From NCBI RefSeq assembly GCF_014201505.1, contig NZ_JACHEO010000002.1, positions 62,001 through 126,000 on the forward strand: DNA of 64,000 nucleotides, read 5' to 3'. The DNA comes from Desulfoprunum benzoelyticum (GTDB taxonomy: Bacteria > Desulfobacterota > Desulfobulbia > Desulfobulbales > Desulfocapsaceae). A model generated the notes under the pieces. The model had not been told where the DNA came from, did no database searches, and saw only the letters and a list, made by a program, of their open reading frames with translations. A program made the position numbers and the translations under genes. Of this stretch, positions 26,958 to 36,177 are shown one piece after another. Within the stretch, counting starts at the first letter, position 1; the number at the start of each line of letters is the position of its first letter.

Positions 26958-27515
26958 TCAGTGCAGGGTGATCTCGTTGGTCACCCGGAAGATATCGTTA
27001 TGCTGGAGCACCAGTTTGAGGCTGCTGTCGCGGGAAAAGATCTCAAGGTCGACGATGACGGTATCCATCGAGGCGATATTGCGCATATCGAGTTGCAGGA
27101 CCATGGTGTACTGATCTTCACTCAGAGTGGTGGCCAGATCGAGGATGTTGATGCCGTGGCTGTAGCAGAACTGGCTGATACTGTGAACCAGGCCGCTGCG
27201 GTTCCGGCCCTGGGCGGTGAGGACATAGGTGTCGGTCGGCGGCGGAATGTGGGCGATTTCGATGGGGATGTCCATTTCCTTGATCAGCACGTCGAATTTT
27301 TCCCCCGACTGGATATGGGAGATTTCGGCCAGGACATCCTCGCGGGTGATGTCCTCCTCGAAAGAGGCGATGAGGATCATGGTCAGGTAGCCGCAGAGGA
27401 TCGATTGATTGAGATCGGCGAGATCCCCCTTCAGCGCGTAGATCGCCCCGGTAATTTCAGCGATAATGCCCGGCCTGTCCTTGGACATCACCGAGATGAT
27501 CATCTGTTTGCTCAT
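26958..27515 (-). CDS. Tandem ACT-domain protein, GcvR-like
   Basis: 185 residues containing two ACT domains. The first begins MIISVMSKDRPGIIAEITGAIY (residues about 5-85). The second begins YVLTAQGRNRSGLVHSISQFCY (about 95-180). There is no DNA-binding domain. ACT domains bind amino acids and modulate partner proteins. The UPF0210 partner immediately downstream usually has a single-ACT companion (~90 residues), so this doubled form resembles GcvR-type regulators. AAGGAG lies nine bases before the ATG. Role and ligand are inference. Confidence 0.88.
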   Translation of the reverse strand: MSKQMIISVMSKDRPGIIAEITGAIYALKGDLADLNQSILCGYLTMILIASFEEDITREDVLAEISHIQSGEKFDVLIKEMDIPIEIAHIPPPTDTYVLTAQGRNRSGLVHSISQFCYSHGINILDLATTLSEDQYTMVLQLDMRNIASMDTVIVDLEIFSRDSSLKLVLQHNDIFRVTNEITLH

Positions 27516-27768
27516 GCAGTGTCGCTCCTTTCAGGGTGCTGCCAGGTGGATTGATCCATGTTCCGGCGGGTTGCCCCGCCGGCCGGATTGGACCTGATAA
27601 TATGGCACTGTTTGCGGCAATCATCAATATTTTAATGGACTGCACCGATTCCGGAGCGGAAAAGAAGGAAAAATATGCCGTGCCCTGTGATGCCGGGCAA
27701 AAAAAGATTATTCTATTGAATGGCATATCAATAACACCGGCAATCGATGATGACAAAGGAGGGGTTCC

Positions 27769-28263
27769 ATGCTGATGTGGTCTTTGCGGTCAATGATGGT
27801 CCTGATGGTGCTGGTCACGGCTGGTTGCGCCGCCGGAACGGGACAATACGGCTCGGCTGCGAAGTCGATCGCGATTGATAGAATCTTTCTTTCCGGACCA
27901 CTCCCGGCCGAATACCGCTATTTTTACAACGGCGTCAAAGGCGAGCCGGTGGCGATTCTCGGTCTGAGCCGGGAGTATGCGCTCCGGTCCGATTTCTGGA
28001 CCGAGATCGATCTCGACGATCGTCAGATGAAAGATTGGCGTAAATTTTTCCTGCAGAGCATGACCTGGTACGATGATCGCAGTCACGGGCGAATGTCCTA
28101 CGATGGATACCGCCTGTCCGACCAGCAGGGAAAACACATCGGGATACTGTATTCACGCTACGAGTGGATAGTGGTCGAGTTTCTGCAGGAGAACGGCATT
28201 CTGGTCCACCCGCCACAACCCCATGTCATCCGTTCCAGTCTGTGGGAAGATTTTCCCCTGTAA
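27769..28263 (+). CDS. Lipoprotein of unknown function
   Basis: 164 residues with a type II signal peptide: MLMWSLRSMMVLMVLV then the lipobox VTAGC, so the mature protein (~145 residues) starts at Cys20 and is lipid-anchored. The rest has several aromatic strands (FYNGVKGEPVAILGL, GILYSRYEWIVVEFL) and no recognised motif. AGGAGGGG precedes the ATG at 27769. It is divergent from the ACT gene and 220 bases upstream of ppk1; no terminator was seen between them, so co-transcription is possible. Confidence 0.75.
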   Translation: MLMWSLRSMMVLMVLVTAGCAAGTGQYGSAAKSIAIDRIFLSGPLPAEYRYFYNGVKGEPVAILGLSREYALRSDFWTEIDLDDRQMKDWRKFFLQSMTWYDDRSHGRMSYDGYRLSDQQGKHIGILYSRYEWIVVEFLQENGILVHPPQPHVIRSSLWEDFPL

Positions 28264-28483
28264 CATTGAGGTGCCGCCTGGCAACGGCCAAGGTCAGGCA
28301 GCATCGTATCGCTCTTCGTGCCGGACCATTGTCGACGCAACTGTCGGGGATATGATCTCAACGGCTCGGTAATGACCGGCGGTGGTGGCTGGACGCGGCA
28401 GCGGGGACGAAAATGGTGATGGAAAAGTCCGTTGCAGGAGAGCTCTATGGTAATCGAATTTTTTTGCATAACAGGAGTGTCGG

Positions 28484-30676
28484 GTGCAAATCACTGAAAA
28501 GCGGGGGGCTCGCCGTCGGGGCGGGCGCAGCGAGGCAGAGCCTGGGGGCATGGACCATGACGGGGGGGCGGAGAGTTTCCTCCGAACCTCGCCCAAACGA
28601 TTTTTCAACCGGGAACTGAGCTGGCTGGCCTTCAATGAACGGGTGCTCGAAGAGGCCAAGAACGTCCACCACCCGCTTCTGGAACGGGTCCGCTTTCTGT
28701 CGATCTCGGCCTCGAACTGGGACGAGTTTTACATGGTGCGGGTTGCCGGGCTGATGGGCCAGATTGCGGCGGGGATAACCTCGCCGAGTATTGACGGCCT
28801 GCGTCCGCAGGAGCAGATTGCCGTCATCCTCGCCAGGGCCTCTTCCCTGATGCAGGAACAACAGGCCTGCTGGCGGCAGCTGCGCGAAGAGCTGAAGGGG
28901 CAGGGGATCGCGATGCTGGCGCCGGAGGAACTCGGCGTTGCCGAGCGCCAATGGCTGCAGACCTGCTTCAATGAGCATATCTTCCCCATTTTGACCCCGA
29001 TTGCCGTTGATCCGGCGACCGCCTTTCCCTTTATCCCCAACCTCGGATTCTGTCTCTTTCTCCAGATGGAGCGACCGAATGGGGAACGGATGTACGCCCT
29101 GATCCCGATCCCGAAACAGGTTGATCGATTCATCCGCCTGCCTGGCGGCAGAGCGATCCGCTTTGTCTCGCTGGAGGATACCATCCTCCTCTTCCTCGAC
29201 CACCTTTTCCCCAGTTTCAAACTCGTCAGGGCCGGTAACCTGCGGATCATCCGCGACAGCGTGGTGGAGATCGACGAGCGGGCCGAGGATCTGGTCGAGA
29301 CGTTTGAGACCGCGCTGAAGGCGCGCCGCCGTGGTTCGGTGATCCGCCTGTCGGTCAATGCCGATATCGATCCTGATCTGCGGCGCATCATCGTCGATGA
29401 ACTGGGCGTGGACCAGGAGACCATCTTCCTGCGAGAGGGAATCCTCGGCCTGGTCGATATCCGGCAACTGATCGTCGCCGATCGTCCCGATCTGCTCTTT
29501 TCCCCCTTCGAGGCCCGTTTTCCGGAGCGGGTGCGCGACTTCAACGGCGATATCTTCGTTGCCATCAGGGCCAAGGACTTTATTGTCCATCACCCCTACG
29601 AAAGTTTCGATGTGGTGGCCCAGTTCGTCAGTCAGGCGGCGCATGATCCGGCGGTGATCGCCCTCAAACAGACCCTCTATCGGACCAGCAGCGATTCCCC
29701 GATCGTCGCCGCCCTGATCGAGGCTGCCGAGGCGGGCAAACAGGTGACGGCGGTGGTTGAACTCAAGGCCCGTTTCGACGAGGAGGCCAATATCCGCTGG
29801 GCGCGGGAACTGGAGGAGGCCGGCGCCCACGTCGTCTACGGCTTCGTCGACAAGAAGATCCATGCCAAACTCAGCCTGGTGGTGCGGCGAGAGGGCGGGC
29901 GGCTGCGCTCCTACGCCCATTTCGGTACCGGAAACTATCATCCGGTGACGGCCAGGATCTACACCGACCTGTCCTTTTTTACCGACAATGAAGAACTGTG
30001 CCGTGACGCCCTCCACATCTTCAACTATATGACCGGCTACGATCTGCCGTTGCGACTCAATCGCCTGGCCTATTCGCCGATGACGCTGCGGCCGGCGCTG
30101 GTCGACCTCATTCGGGGGGAAATCGAGCAGGCCGAGGCCGGGCGACCGGCCGCAATCTGGATCAAGGTCAACGCCCTGACGGATGGAGATCTCATCGATG
30201 AGCTGTATCGGGCCTCTCAGGCGGGGGTGGAGATACGGGCCATTGTCCGCGGCATCTGCTCGCTCCGACCGGCGGTGCCGGGTCTTTCCGACAATATCAG
30301 CGTCAAGAGCATCGTTGGTCGATTTCTCGAACATTCCCGAATCTTTGTGTTTGGGGCGGGAAATGCGCTGCCGTCGGTGCAGGCCAAGGTCTTCATCAGC
30401 TCGGCTGACTGGATGGGCCGCAATATGGATGGTCGGGTCGAATTGCTGGTGCCGATCGAGAATCCGACGGTGCACCAGCAGGTTCTCAACGAGATCATGG
30501 TCCATTGCCTCGAGGATACACTGCAAAGCTGGGAACTGCTGCCCGATGGCCGCTATCGCCGACTGGAAACCGATGGCTCCGGGATGTCGGCGCACACCTA
30601 TTTCATGACCAACCCGAGTCTGTCGGGACGCGGCAGCGCCAGAGAACGGCCGTGCGCGGAACGGGAATCGAGTTGA
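28484..30676 (+). CDS. ppk: Polyphosphate kinase 1
   Basis: 730 residues. It polymerises the gamma phosphate of ATP into polyphosphate at the inner membrane. FFNRELSWLAFNERVLEEA (about 45-65) is the N-terminal signature. The two phospholipase-D-like catalytic domains carry RFDEEANI near residue 430, the phosphorylated His in KKIHAKL near 461, and AKVFISSADWMGRNMDGRVE near 635-655. The GTG at 28484 is preceded by AGGAG; an ATG at 28550 remains an alternative that removes a basic N-terminal tail. With the Na/Pi cotransporter at 3841 it is the second phosphate-linked gene, but they are not clustered. Confidence 0.95.
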   Translation: MQITEKRGARRRGGRSEAEPGGMDHDGGAESFLRTSPKRFFNRELSWLAFNERVLEEAKNVHHPLLERVRFLSISASNWDEFYMVRVAGLMGQIAAGITSPSIDGLRPQEQIAVILARASSLMQEQQACWRQLREELKGQGIAMLAPEELGVAERQWLQTCFNEHIFPILTPIAVDPATAFPFIPNLGFCLFLQMERPNGERMYALIPIPKQVDRFIRLPGGRAIRFVSLEDTILLFLDHLFPSFKLVRAGNLRIIRDSVVEIDERAEDLVETFETALKARRRGSVIRLSVNADIDPDLRRIIVDELGVDQETIFLREGILGLVDIRQLIVADRPDLLFSPFEARFPERVRDFNGDIFVAIRAKDFIVHHPYESFDVVAQFVSQAAHDPAVIALKQTLYRTSSDSPIVAALIEAAEAGKQVTAVVELKARFDEEANIRWARELEEAGAHVVYGFVDKKIHAKLSLVVRREGGRLRSYAHFGTGNYHPVTARIYTDLSFFTDNEELCRDALHIFNYMTGYDLPLRLNRLAYSPMTLRPALVDLIRGEIEQAEAGRPAAIWIKVNALTDGDLIDELYRASQAGVEIRAIVRGICSLRPAVPGLSDNISVKSIVGRFLEHSRIFVFGAGNALPSVQAKVFISSADWMGRNMDGRVELLVPIENPTVHQQVLNEIMVHCLEDTLQSWELLPDGRYRRLETDGSGMSAHTYFMTNPSLSGRGSARERPCAERESS

Positions 30677-30703
30677 GGCCCTGCAGCGATCAAACGGGGA
30701 GGC

Positions 30704-31420
30704 TCAGGGCGGCAAGAGCGGCCCGATATGGCGCATCTGCTGCAGGATCCAGCGTTGCCGCTGCATCAGGTAGCCGGTCGGTCGGGCCGGGTTCCACCGC
30801 AGCGGTGCCGGCAGGATCGCCGTGAGCATGGCGGCCTGACGGTTCGTCAGCCGCCTCGCCGAGGTCCGGTAATAGGTGCGGGCGGCGCTTTCGACCCCGT
30901 AGACCCCGGGGCCGAATTCGGCGACGTTGAGGTAGACCTCGATGATCCGCTCCTTGCTCCAGCACAACTCGAGCAGCAGGGTGAAATAGGCCTCGACGCC
31001 CTTGCGGAGATAGGAGCCGCCCGGCCAGAGGAAGACGTTCTTGGCCGTCTGCTGGGTGATCGTGCTGCCCCCCTTCTGGCGCCCGCCAGTCCGGTTGTTC
31101 TCGTAGGCCTTCGAGATCGCATTGAAATCAAAGCCAGAATGATCCAGGAATTTCTGGTCTTCGGCGGCGATGACCGCCCGGACCATCGCCGGCGATATCC
31201 GCTCCAGCGGCTGCCATTGCTTGCGGATGATGAAGCCCTGGCCGGTGGCCATGCCCTGGATCCCGCGGATCATCATCAGCGGTGTTGCCGGCGGCGGGAC
31301 AACGCGCAGTATGATTGTGGAGACGACGCTCAGTACGGCGAAGCCGAGGACCAGGCGGCGGAGCCATCTTCTCCAGGCGGCTGGGCGCCGGCGGCTCGAT
31401 ACAGGTACAGAACGGGCCAT
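30704..31420 (-). CDS. mtgA: Monofunctional peptidoglycan glycosyltransferase
   Basis: 238 residues: an N-terminal basic region, one membrane anchor (LVLGFAVLSVVSTIILRVV, about 22-42) and a family 51 glycosyltransferase domain. The catalytic segments are AEDQKFLDHSGFDF and KGGSTITQQTAKNVFLW, followed by KERIIEVYLNVAEFGPGVYG. It extends glycan strands from lipid II in the periplasm. Length matches MtgA of other Gram-negative bacteria. It starts eight bases after the mtaD stop on the same strand, so the two share a transcript. Confidence 0.95.
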   Translation of the reverse strand: MARSVPVSSRRRPAAWRRWLRRLVLGFAVLSVVSTIILRVVPPPATPLMMIRGIQGMATGQGFIIRKQWQPLERISPAMVRAVIAAEDQKFLDHSGFDFNAISKAYENNRTGGRQKGGSTITQQTAKNVFLWPGGSYLRKGVEAYFTLLLELCWSKERIIEVYLNVAEFGPGVYGVESAARTYYRTSARRLTNRQAAMLTAILPAPLRWNPARPTGYLMQRQRWILQQMRHIGPLLPP

Positions 31421-31428
31421 GGGTGCAG

Positions 31429-32733
31429 TCAGTTTGCTGATCCGGCAGTGCTGGCCAGTTTCCTCACCCTGGCCTTCGCCTCTTCGACGTCGAACGAGAG
31501 GATGCGTCGGCCTGCCATCAGCAGTCGGCCGTCGACCATCACGGAATCGACATCGGCGCCGCTGGCGGCATAAACCAGGAGGTCGGGGTGGTAGAAGGGG
31601 GTGAGATGGGGCTGGTGAAGATCGACCACGATCAGGTCGGCGCGATATCCTGGTTCGAGTCGGCCGATATCCGCCAGGCCGAGGAGTGTCGCGCCGCCGC
31701 CCGTCGCACAGTGCAGGGCGGCCTGGGCCGGAAGGCTCGTCGCGTCGCCGCCGGCCACCTTCTGGATCTTGGCCAGCATGTCCATTTCCCTGAACATGTC
31801 GAGGCTGTTGTTGCTGGCGCAGCCGTCGGTCCCGAGACCGACGGCGATCCCGTGGCGGAGCATGTCAGGCACTCGGGCGATGCCGGAGGCCAGCTTCATG
31901 TTGCTCTGCGGACAGGTGACGATCCGGGTGCCGCTCCGGCCGACGAGGTCGAGGTCATCGTCGTCGAGCCAGACGCCGTGGACGCAGACGGTGTTGGAGC
32001 CGAGCAGCCCCAGGGTGGCCAGATGCCGTACCGGGCTGGTGCCCCTGGGGTCGATAATCATATCGATCTCGTTGCGGCTCTCGGCGAGGTGGACAAAGAA
32101 CCGGACCCCGGCCTCCTCCGCCAGCCGGCACGATTTGATGAGCGTGGCCGGGGAACAGGTGTAGGGAGAGTGGGCGAACACCGCCGGAGTGATCAGGGGA
32201 TCCTTGCCTTGCCACTCGGCGATGAAGGCGGCGACGGTCGCGATGTTTTCAGCCGGGTCCGGGACGCTGGGGACGGAAAAATCGACGATGCCGTGACCGA
32301 TGACCGCCCGCAGGCCGCAGTCACCGAGGGCCCGGCCGCTCAGCGCCGAGAAGAAGTAGGCGTCGGCGACGCAGGTCGTGCCGGAGAGGATCATTTCGGC
32401 GGCGGCCAGCTTCGTCGCCCAGTACACCATTTCCGGCGAGATGCAGCGGGCCTCGGCCGGAAAGATGTGGCCATGCAGCCAGGTGTGGAGGTCGAGATCG
32501 TCGGCCATCCCTCGGAACAGGGTCATCGCGCAGTGGGCATGGGCGTTGACCAGACCGGGCATCACGAGTTTGCCGCGAACATCGATGACCCTGGCCGCAC
32601 CGGGGGGAGGCGCCTGGGCCATCGGCCCGATCGCGGCGATGTGGTTGCCTTCGATGAGGATGTAGGCATTGTCGGTGACGGCGGAGAAGGCTCCGGGGAA
32701 GAGCGTACAATGAGTGAACAGCGTTGTTGACAT
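31429..32733 (-). CDS. mtaD: 5-methylthioadenosine/S-adenosylhomocysteine deaminase (amidohydrolase)
   Basis: About 434 residues of the metal-dependent amidohydrolase superfamily. The metal-binding HAHCAMTLFRGMADD lies near residue 65; later come VHLAESRNEID, a VHGVWLDDDD histidine, and GTDGCASNNSLDMF. This is the arrangement of MTA/SAH deaminases. The enzyme turns SAH or MTA into the inosyl form, an alternative to SAH hydrolase; ahcY is also present in this window at 55731. The ATG at 32733 starts the N-terminal strand directly; a TTG at 32787 would add 18 unlikely residues. Guanine or other nucleoside deamination cannot be excluded from sequence alone. Confidence 0.85.
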   Translation of the reverse strand: MSTTLFTHCTLFPGAFSAVTDNAYILIEGNHIAAIGPMAQAPPPGAARVIDVRGKLVMPGLVNAHAHCAMTLFRGMADDLDLHTWLHGHIFPAEARCISPEMVYWATKLAAAEMILSGTTCVADAYFFSALSGRALGDCGLRAVIGHGIVDFSVPSVPDPAENIATVAAFIAEWQGKDPLITPAVFAHSPYTCSPATLIKSCRLAEEAGVRFFVHLAESRNEIDMIIDPRGTSPVRHLATLGLLGSNTVCVHGVWLDDDDLDLVGRSGTRIVTCPQSNMKLASGIARVPDMLRHGIAVGLGTDGCASNNSLDMFREMDMLAKIQKVAGGDATSLPAQAALHCATGGGATLLGLADIGRLEPGYRADLIVVDLHQPHLTPFYHPDLLVYAASGADVDSVMVDGRLLMAGRRILSFDVEEAKARVRKLASTAGSAN

Positions 32734-32960
32734 ATCGGCGAGGCGGCTGGGTGGAGATGATTTTATAACGTGGGCATTTTCAGGCAATCCAAGTATAATA
32801 CACAGTTCTCGAAAAAATTGTCGGCAAAAGCTGCCGCTGGCCTGAATGAATTCGCCCTGTCCGGTGTTCGGGACAAATTGTCGTAGCTGTTTGATTTTCT
32901 GGAAAAATGAAGAGGATGGGGGCCGGGTTGCGCCCTTTCCTCAGCAAGGAGTCGTTCGAT

Positions 32961-34058
32961 ATGGGATTTCGCTGTGGCATCGTCGGTCTGCCCAATGTGG
33001 GCAAATCGACGATCTTCAATGCTCTGACCGCGGCCGGTATCGCCGCCGAGAATTATCCGTTCTGCACGATCGAGCCCAATGTCGGCATCGTCCCGGTGCC
33101 GGACGAACGGCTCGATATCCTGGCCGACATCGTCAAGACCCGGAAGAAGGTCCACACCCAGATGGAATTCGTCGATATCGCCGGTCTCGTCAAGGGGGCC
33201 AGCAGGGGGGAAGGGCTCGGCAACCAGTTCCTCGGCCACATCCGTCAGGTCGACGCCATCGTCCATGTCATCCGCTGCTTCGAGGATGACAATGTCGTTC
33301 ATGTCGATGGATCGATCGATCCCGACCGTGATCGCGAGATCATCACCATGGAACTGATCATGGCCGATCTCGAAACCGTGGAGAAACGGCTGCGCAAGAG
33401 CCAGAGTCAGGCCAAGTCGGGCGACAGGTTCTTCAAGGAGCAGGTGGCCTTTCTCGAGAAGCTGATGGCCCATCTCGATTCCGGGCAGCCGGCCCGCCGC
33501 CTGCCGCTCCGGTCGGATACCGAAGAGGAACTGGTCCGCGACCTCTGTCTGCTGACGGCCAAACCGATTCTCTATGTCGCCAATGTCAGCGAGGAGGACA
33601 TCCGCACCGGCAACGACCATGTCCGCCGTCTGAAGGCGGCGGCCCTGGCCGATGGCGACAGCGTGGTCATGATCGCCGGCAGCATCGAACAGGAGTTGAG
33701 CCAGCTGGACAGGGAAGAACAGCGGGAATTCCTGCAGGAGATGGAGATGGAGGAACCGGGGCTCAACCGGCTGATCAAGGCCGGCTATGCCCTGCTCGGT
33801 CTGCAGACCTTTTTTACCGTCGGCGAGAAGGAAACGAAGGCCTGGACGATCCCGATCGGGACCAAGGCCCCTGCCGCCGCCGGCAAGATCCATTCCGATT
33901 TTGAACACGGCTTTATCCGGGCGGAGGTCATCGCCTATGCGGATTACGTCGCCTGCCAAGGCGAGGCCAGGGCCAAGGAAAAGGGTCTGATGCGGGTGGA
34001 AGGCAAGGAGTATGTGGTGGCCGACGGTGACTGCATGTATTTCCGGTTCAACGTCTGA
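32961..34058 (+). CDS. ychF: Redox-responsive ribosome-binding ATPase YchF
   Basis: 365 residues, Obg-family P-loop protein preferring ATP. GLPNVGKSTIFNALT (about 8-22) is the G1 loop, ENYPFCTIEPNVG the switch region, DIAGLVKGASRGEGLGNQFL the G3 region, and the last ~85 residues form the TGS domain (ETKAWTIPIGTKAP onward). It associates with ribosomes and modulates stress responses. The start at 32961 is fixed by AAGGAG ten bases upstream. It is the first gene of a tightly spaced plus-strand series that runs to about 41.5 kb. Confidence 0.96.
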   Translation: MGFRCGIVGLPNVGKSTIFNALTAAGIAAENYPFCTIEPNVGIVPVPDERLDILADIVKTRKKVHTQMEFVDIAGLVKGASRGEGLGNQFLGHIRQVDAIVHVIRCFEDDNVVHVDGSIDPDRDREIITMELIMADLETVEKRLRKSQSQAKSGDRFFKEQVAFLEKLMAHLDSGQPARRLPLRSDTEEELVRDLCLLTAKPILYVANVSEEDIRTGNDHVRRLKAAALADGDSVVMIAGSIEQELSQLDREEQREFLQEMEMEEPGLNRLIKAGYALLGLQTFFTVGEKETKAWTIPIGTKAPAAAGKIHSDFEHGFIRAEVIAYADYVACQGEARAKEKGLMRVEGKEYVVADGDCMYFRFNV

Positions 34059-34084
34059 ACCGGGGCAACGGCGGCGAGGTGGAG

Positions 34085-35113
34085 ATGACGAAAAACACGT
34101 TTGTCGAGGAGCTGAAGGAGGGCGATCGTTTCGATGACCTGTTTCTGGTCAAATCGGTCAGGCTGTCCGAAACCAAGGCCGGTAACAGCTATCTGATCCT
34201 GACGGTGATGGATCGCAGCGGCGAGTTGAGCGGACCGATCTGGGACAATGTCGAGGCCTGGCAGAAGATCTGCCGTGCCGGCGAATTCATCCGCTTGAAG
34301 GGGATGGTGCAGGCCTATCGTGACAAGCCGCAGCTGAAGGTGGATTCGGTGCAGCCGGTCGATCGCGATGCAGTTCATCTGGCCGATTTCGTCGTCGCCA
34401 CCACCAGAGATCCGCAGCAGATGGCCGAGGAGCTCCAGCGATTGGTGCGTTCGGTGAAGGATCCCTATCTTCGCAGACTGCTCAATCATTTTTTCAAATC
34501 GGGGTCGGTGTGGGACAAGTTCCAGATGGCCCCGGCGGCCAAGGGCATCCACCACGCCTATGCCGGCGGCCTGCTCGAGCACTGCCTGTCGATGGCCCGG
34601 GTCGCCGACATGCTGGCCGGCCACTATGAGGGGGTCGACCGTTCGCTCCTCATTACCGGCGCCCTGCTCCATGACATCGGCAAGGTCGATGAACTGGCGA
34701 TGGAGATCGGCGTGGTCGAGTATACCGACCGCGGCCGCCTCAAGGGGCACCTGGTGATCGGCTGTGAGATGGTGGCGGCGGCGGCGGCGAAGATCAACGG
34801 CTTCCCCCCGGAGCTGCTGGACCAGGTGCAGCATCTGGTCCTCAGCCATCATGGCCGCCAGGAGTTCGGTTCGCCGATCGTGCCGATGACGGTGGAGGCC
34901 CTGCTGCTCAGCTTTATCGACGATGTCGATGCCAAGATGAATCTGATCGAGCAGTTGCGTCGCAAGATGGAGGGGGGATCGATGCAGTGGACGGAATACC
35001 AGCGTTCGCTCGAGCGGTTCCTGTATCTCGGCGGATTTGAGGAGAAGGAAATGGCGGAAGAGACGGCGGAAGCGACGAACACCCCGGCCAGGCAGCAGTC
35101 CCTTTTCTCCTGA
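34085..35113 (+). CDS. YhaM-type 3'-5' exoribonuclease (OB-fold plus HD domain)
   Basis: 342 residues. The N-terminal ~90 form an OB-fold nucleic-acid-binding domain (SYLILTVMDRSGELSGPIWDN). Residues about 150-280 are an HD hydrolase domain with HHAYAGGLLEHCLSMA and GALLHDIGKVDEL. This is the architecture of B. subtilis YhaM, which trims RNA or DNA 3' ends with metal ions. The ATG at 34085 has GAGGTGG just upstream. The gap to ychF is 26 bases and to holB 13 bases, so all are co-transcribed. The C-terminal ~30 residues are Glu/Ala-rich and may be disordered. Confidence 0.88.
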   Translation: MTKNTFVEELKEGDRFDDLFLVKSVRLSETKAGNSYLILTVMDRSGELSGPIWDNVEAWQKICRAGEFIRLKGMVQAYRDKPQLKVDSVQPVDRDAVHLADFVVATTRDPQQMAEELQRLVRSVKDPYLRRLLNHFFKSGSVWDKFQMAPAAKGIHHAYAGGLLEHCLSMARVADMLAGHYEGVDRSLLITGALLHDIGKVDELAMEIGVVEYTDRGRLKGHLVIGCEMVAAAAAKINGFPPELLDQVQHLVLSHHGRQEFGSPIVPMTVEALLLSFIDDVDAKMNLIEQLRRKMEGGSMQWTEYQRSLERFLYLGGFEEKEMAEETAEATNTPARQQSLFS

Positions 35114-35126
35114 GGCGCACGTGACG

Positions 35127-36164
35127 ATGGGGATGAGCGGGACCGGTACGGCCTTTTCGGGTCTGCTGGGCCAGGAAAAGGCCAAAAAATTGATCCGCCG
35201 CGCCCTTTCCTCCGAGCGGATGCCCCATGCCTTCCTGTTCCGGGGGCCGGAGGGGGTGGGGAAACAGCTTTTCGCCCGGGAGATGGCTGCAGCGGTCAAC
35301 TGTCGCAGTCGGGAGAGGGAAAGACCCTGCGGCGCCTGTTCTTCCTGTCGCAAGTTCCGTTCCGGCAGCCACCCCGATTTCATGGTGGTCAGTCCGGACA
35401 AGGGGGCGATCAAGATTGAGCAGGTGCGACAGACCAGTCTGGCGCTGAGCTACCCTCCTTATGAATCGCAGACGAGGGTCGTGCTGATCGAGGATGTGCA
35501 TGGGATGCGGGCCGAGGCCGCCAACTGTCTGCTGAAGACCTTGGAGGAGCCGCCGCCGGACAACCTGCTGATCCTGACCGCCGATTCATCGCGAGAGATT
35601 CTGCCGACGCTGGCCTCGCGCTGTCAGCTGGTCCCGTTCTACAGCCTCAGTCAACGCCAGACGGTGGAGGTGCTGCTCGGCTGCGACGCCGGACTGGATC
35701 AGGACACGGCCGAACTGGTGGCCCGGTTGGCCGAGGGAAGTCCCGGCCGGGCCCGGCTGTTTTTGCAAACGGAGATGATCGCCGTGATGCGGAAGGTGAC
35801 GGCGGTGCTTTCGGACCCCTCGCTCCATCCCGATCGGGATACCGGCGCTCTGCTGCAGGCTGCCGGGATAATGGCGGATTCGAAAGAGAATCTCCCTTCT
35901 CTGCTCGGCCTTCTCCGCCTCTGGCTGCGGGACCGGCTGATGCTGGTCTGCGGCCTGTCTGATCGCTCCGGACGGCCCGAGGGGGGAGGATACGGCACGG
36001 GGCGGGACAGGGTGAATAACTGGAGTTTACCCAGGTTTTTTGATACATTGGAGACGATCACCGCCGCAGAGCGGCAATTGGCCCGAAACTGCAACCGCCA
36101 CCTGGTCTGCGAGGTCCTGCTGTTCAAATTATCCGCCCCCTTCAATGGCAGTGAGGTGGAGTGA
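35127..36164 (+). CDS. holB: DNA polymerase III delta-prime subunit
   Basis: 345 residues, AAA+ clamp-loader subunit. It has FRGPEGVGKQLFAREM as the P-loop (GVGKQ instead of GVGKT/S). A zinc module follows with CGACSSCRKFRSGSHPD; then come EDVHGMRAEAANCLLKTLEEPP and the SRC motif in TLASRCQ. As in other delta-prime subunits the altered P-loop suggests it does not hydrolyse ATP. The start is set at the ATG 35127 after the preceding stop; earlier in-frame codons would add an Arg/Lys tract encoded inside the upstream gene. It is followed by a PSP1-domain gene, a grouping seen in many bacteria. Confidence 0.92.
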   Translation: MGMSGTGTAFSGLLGQEKAKKLIRRALSSERMPHAFLFRGPEGVGKQLFAREMAAAVNCRSRERERPCGACSSCRKFRSGSHPDFMVVSPDKGAIKIEQVRQTSLALSYPPYESQTRVVLIEDVHGMRAEAANCLLKTLEEPPPDNLLILTADSSREILPTLASRCQLVPFYSLSQRQTVEVLLGCDAGLDQDTAELVARLAEGSPGRARLFLQTEMIAVMRKVTAVLSDPSLHPDRDTGALLQAAGIMADSKENLPSLLGLLRLWLRDRLMLVCGLSDRSGRPEGGGYGTGRDRVNNWSLPRFFDTLETITAAERQLARNCNRHLVCEVLLFKLSAPFNGSEVE

Positions 36165-36177
36165 ATCGAGTGTAACA

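Noticed and set aside
28445-30595. 716-codon minus-strand frame opposite ppk
   Set aside because: Antisense of a clear polyphosphate kinase; His/Arg/Gln-rich with no motif.
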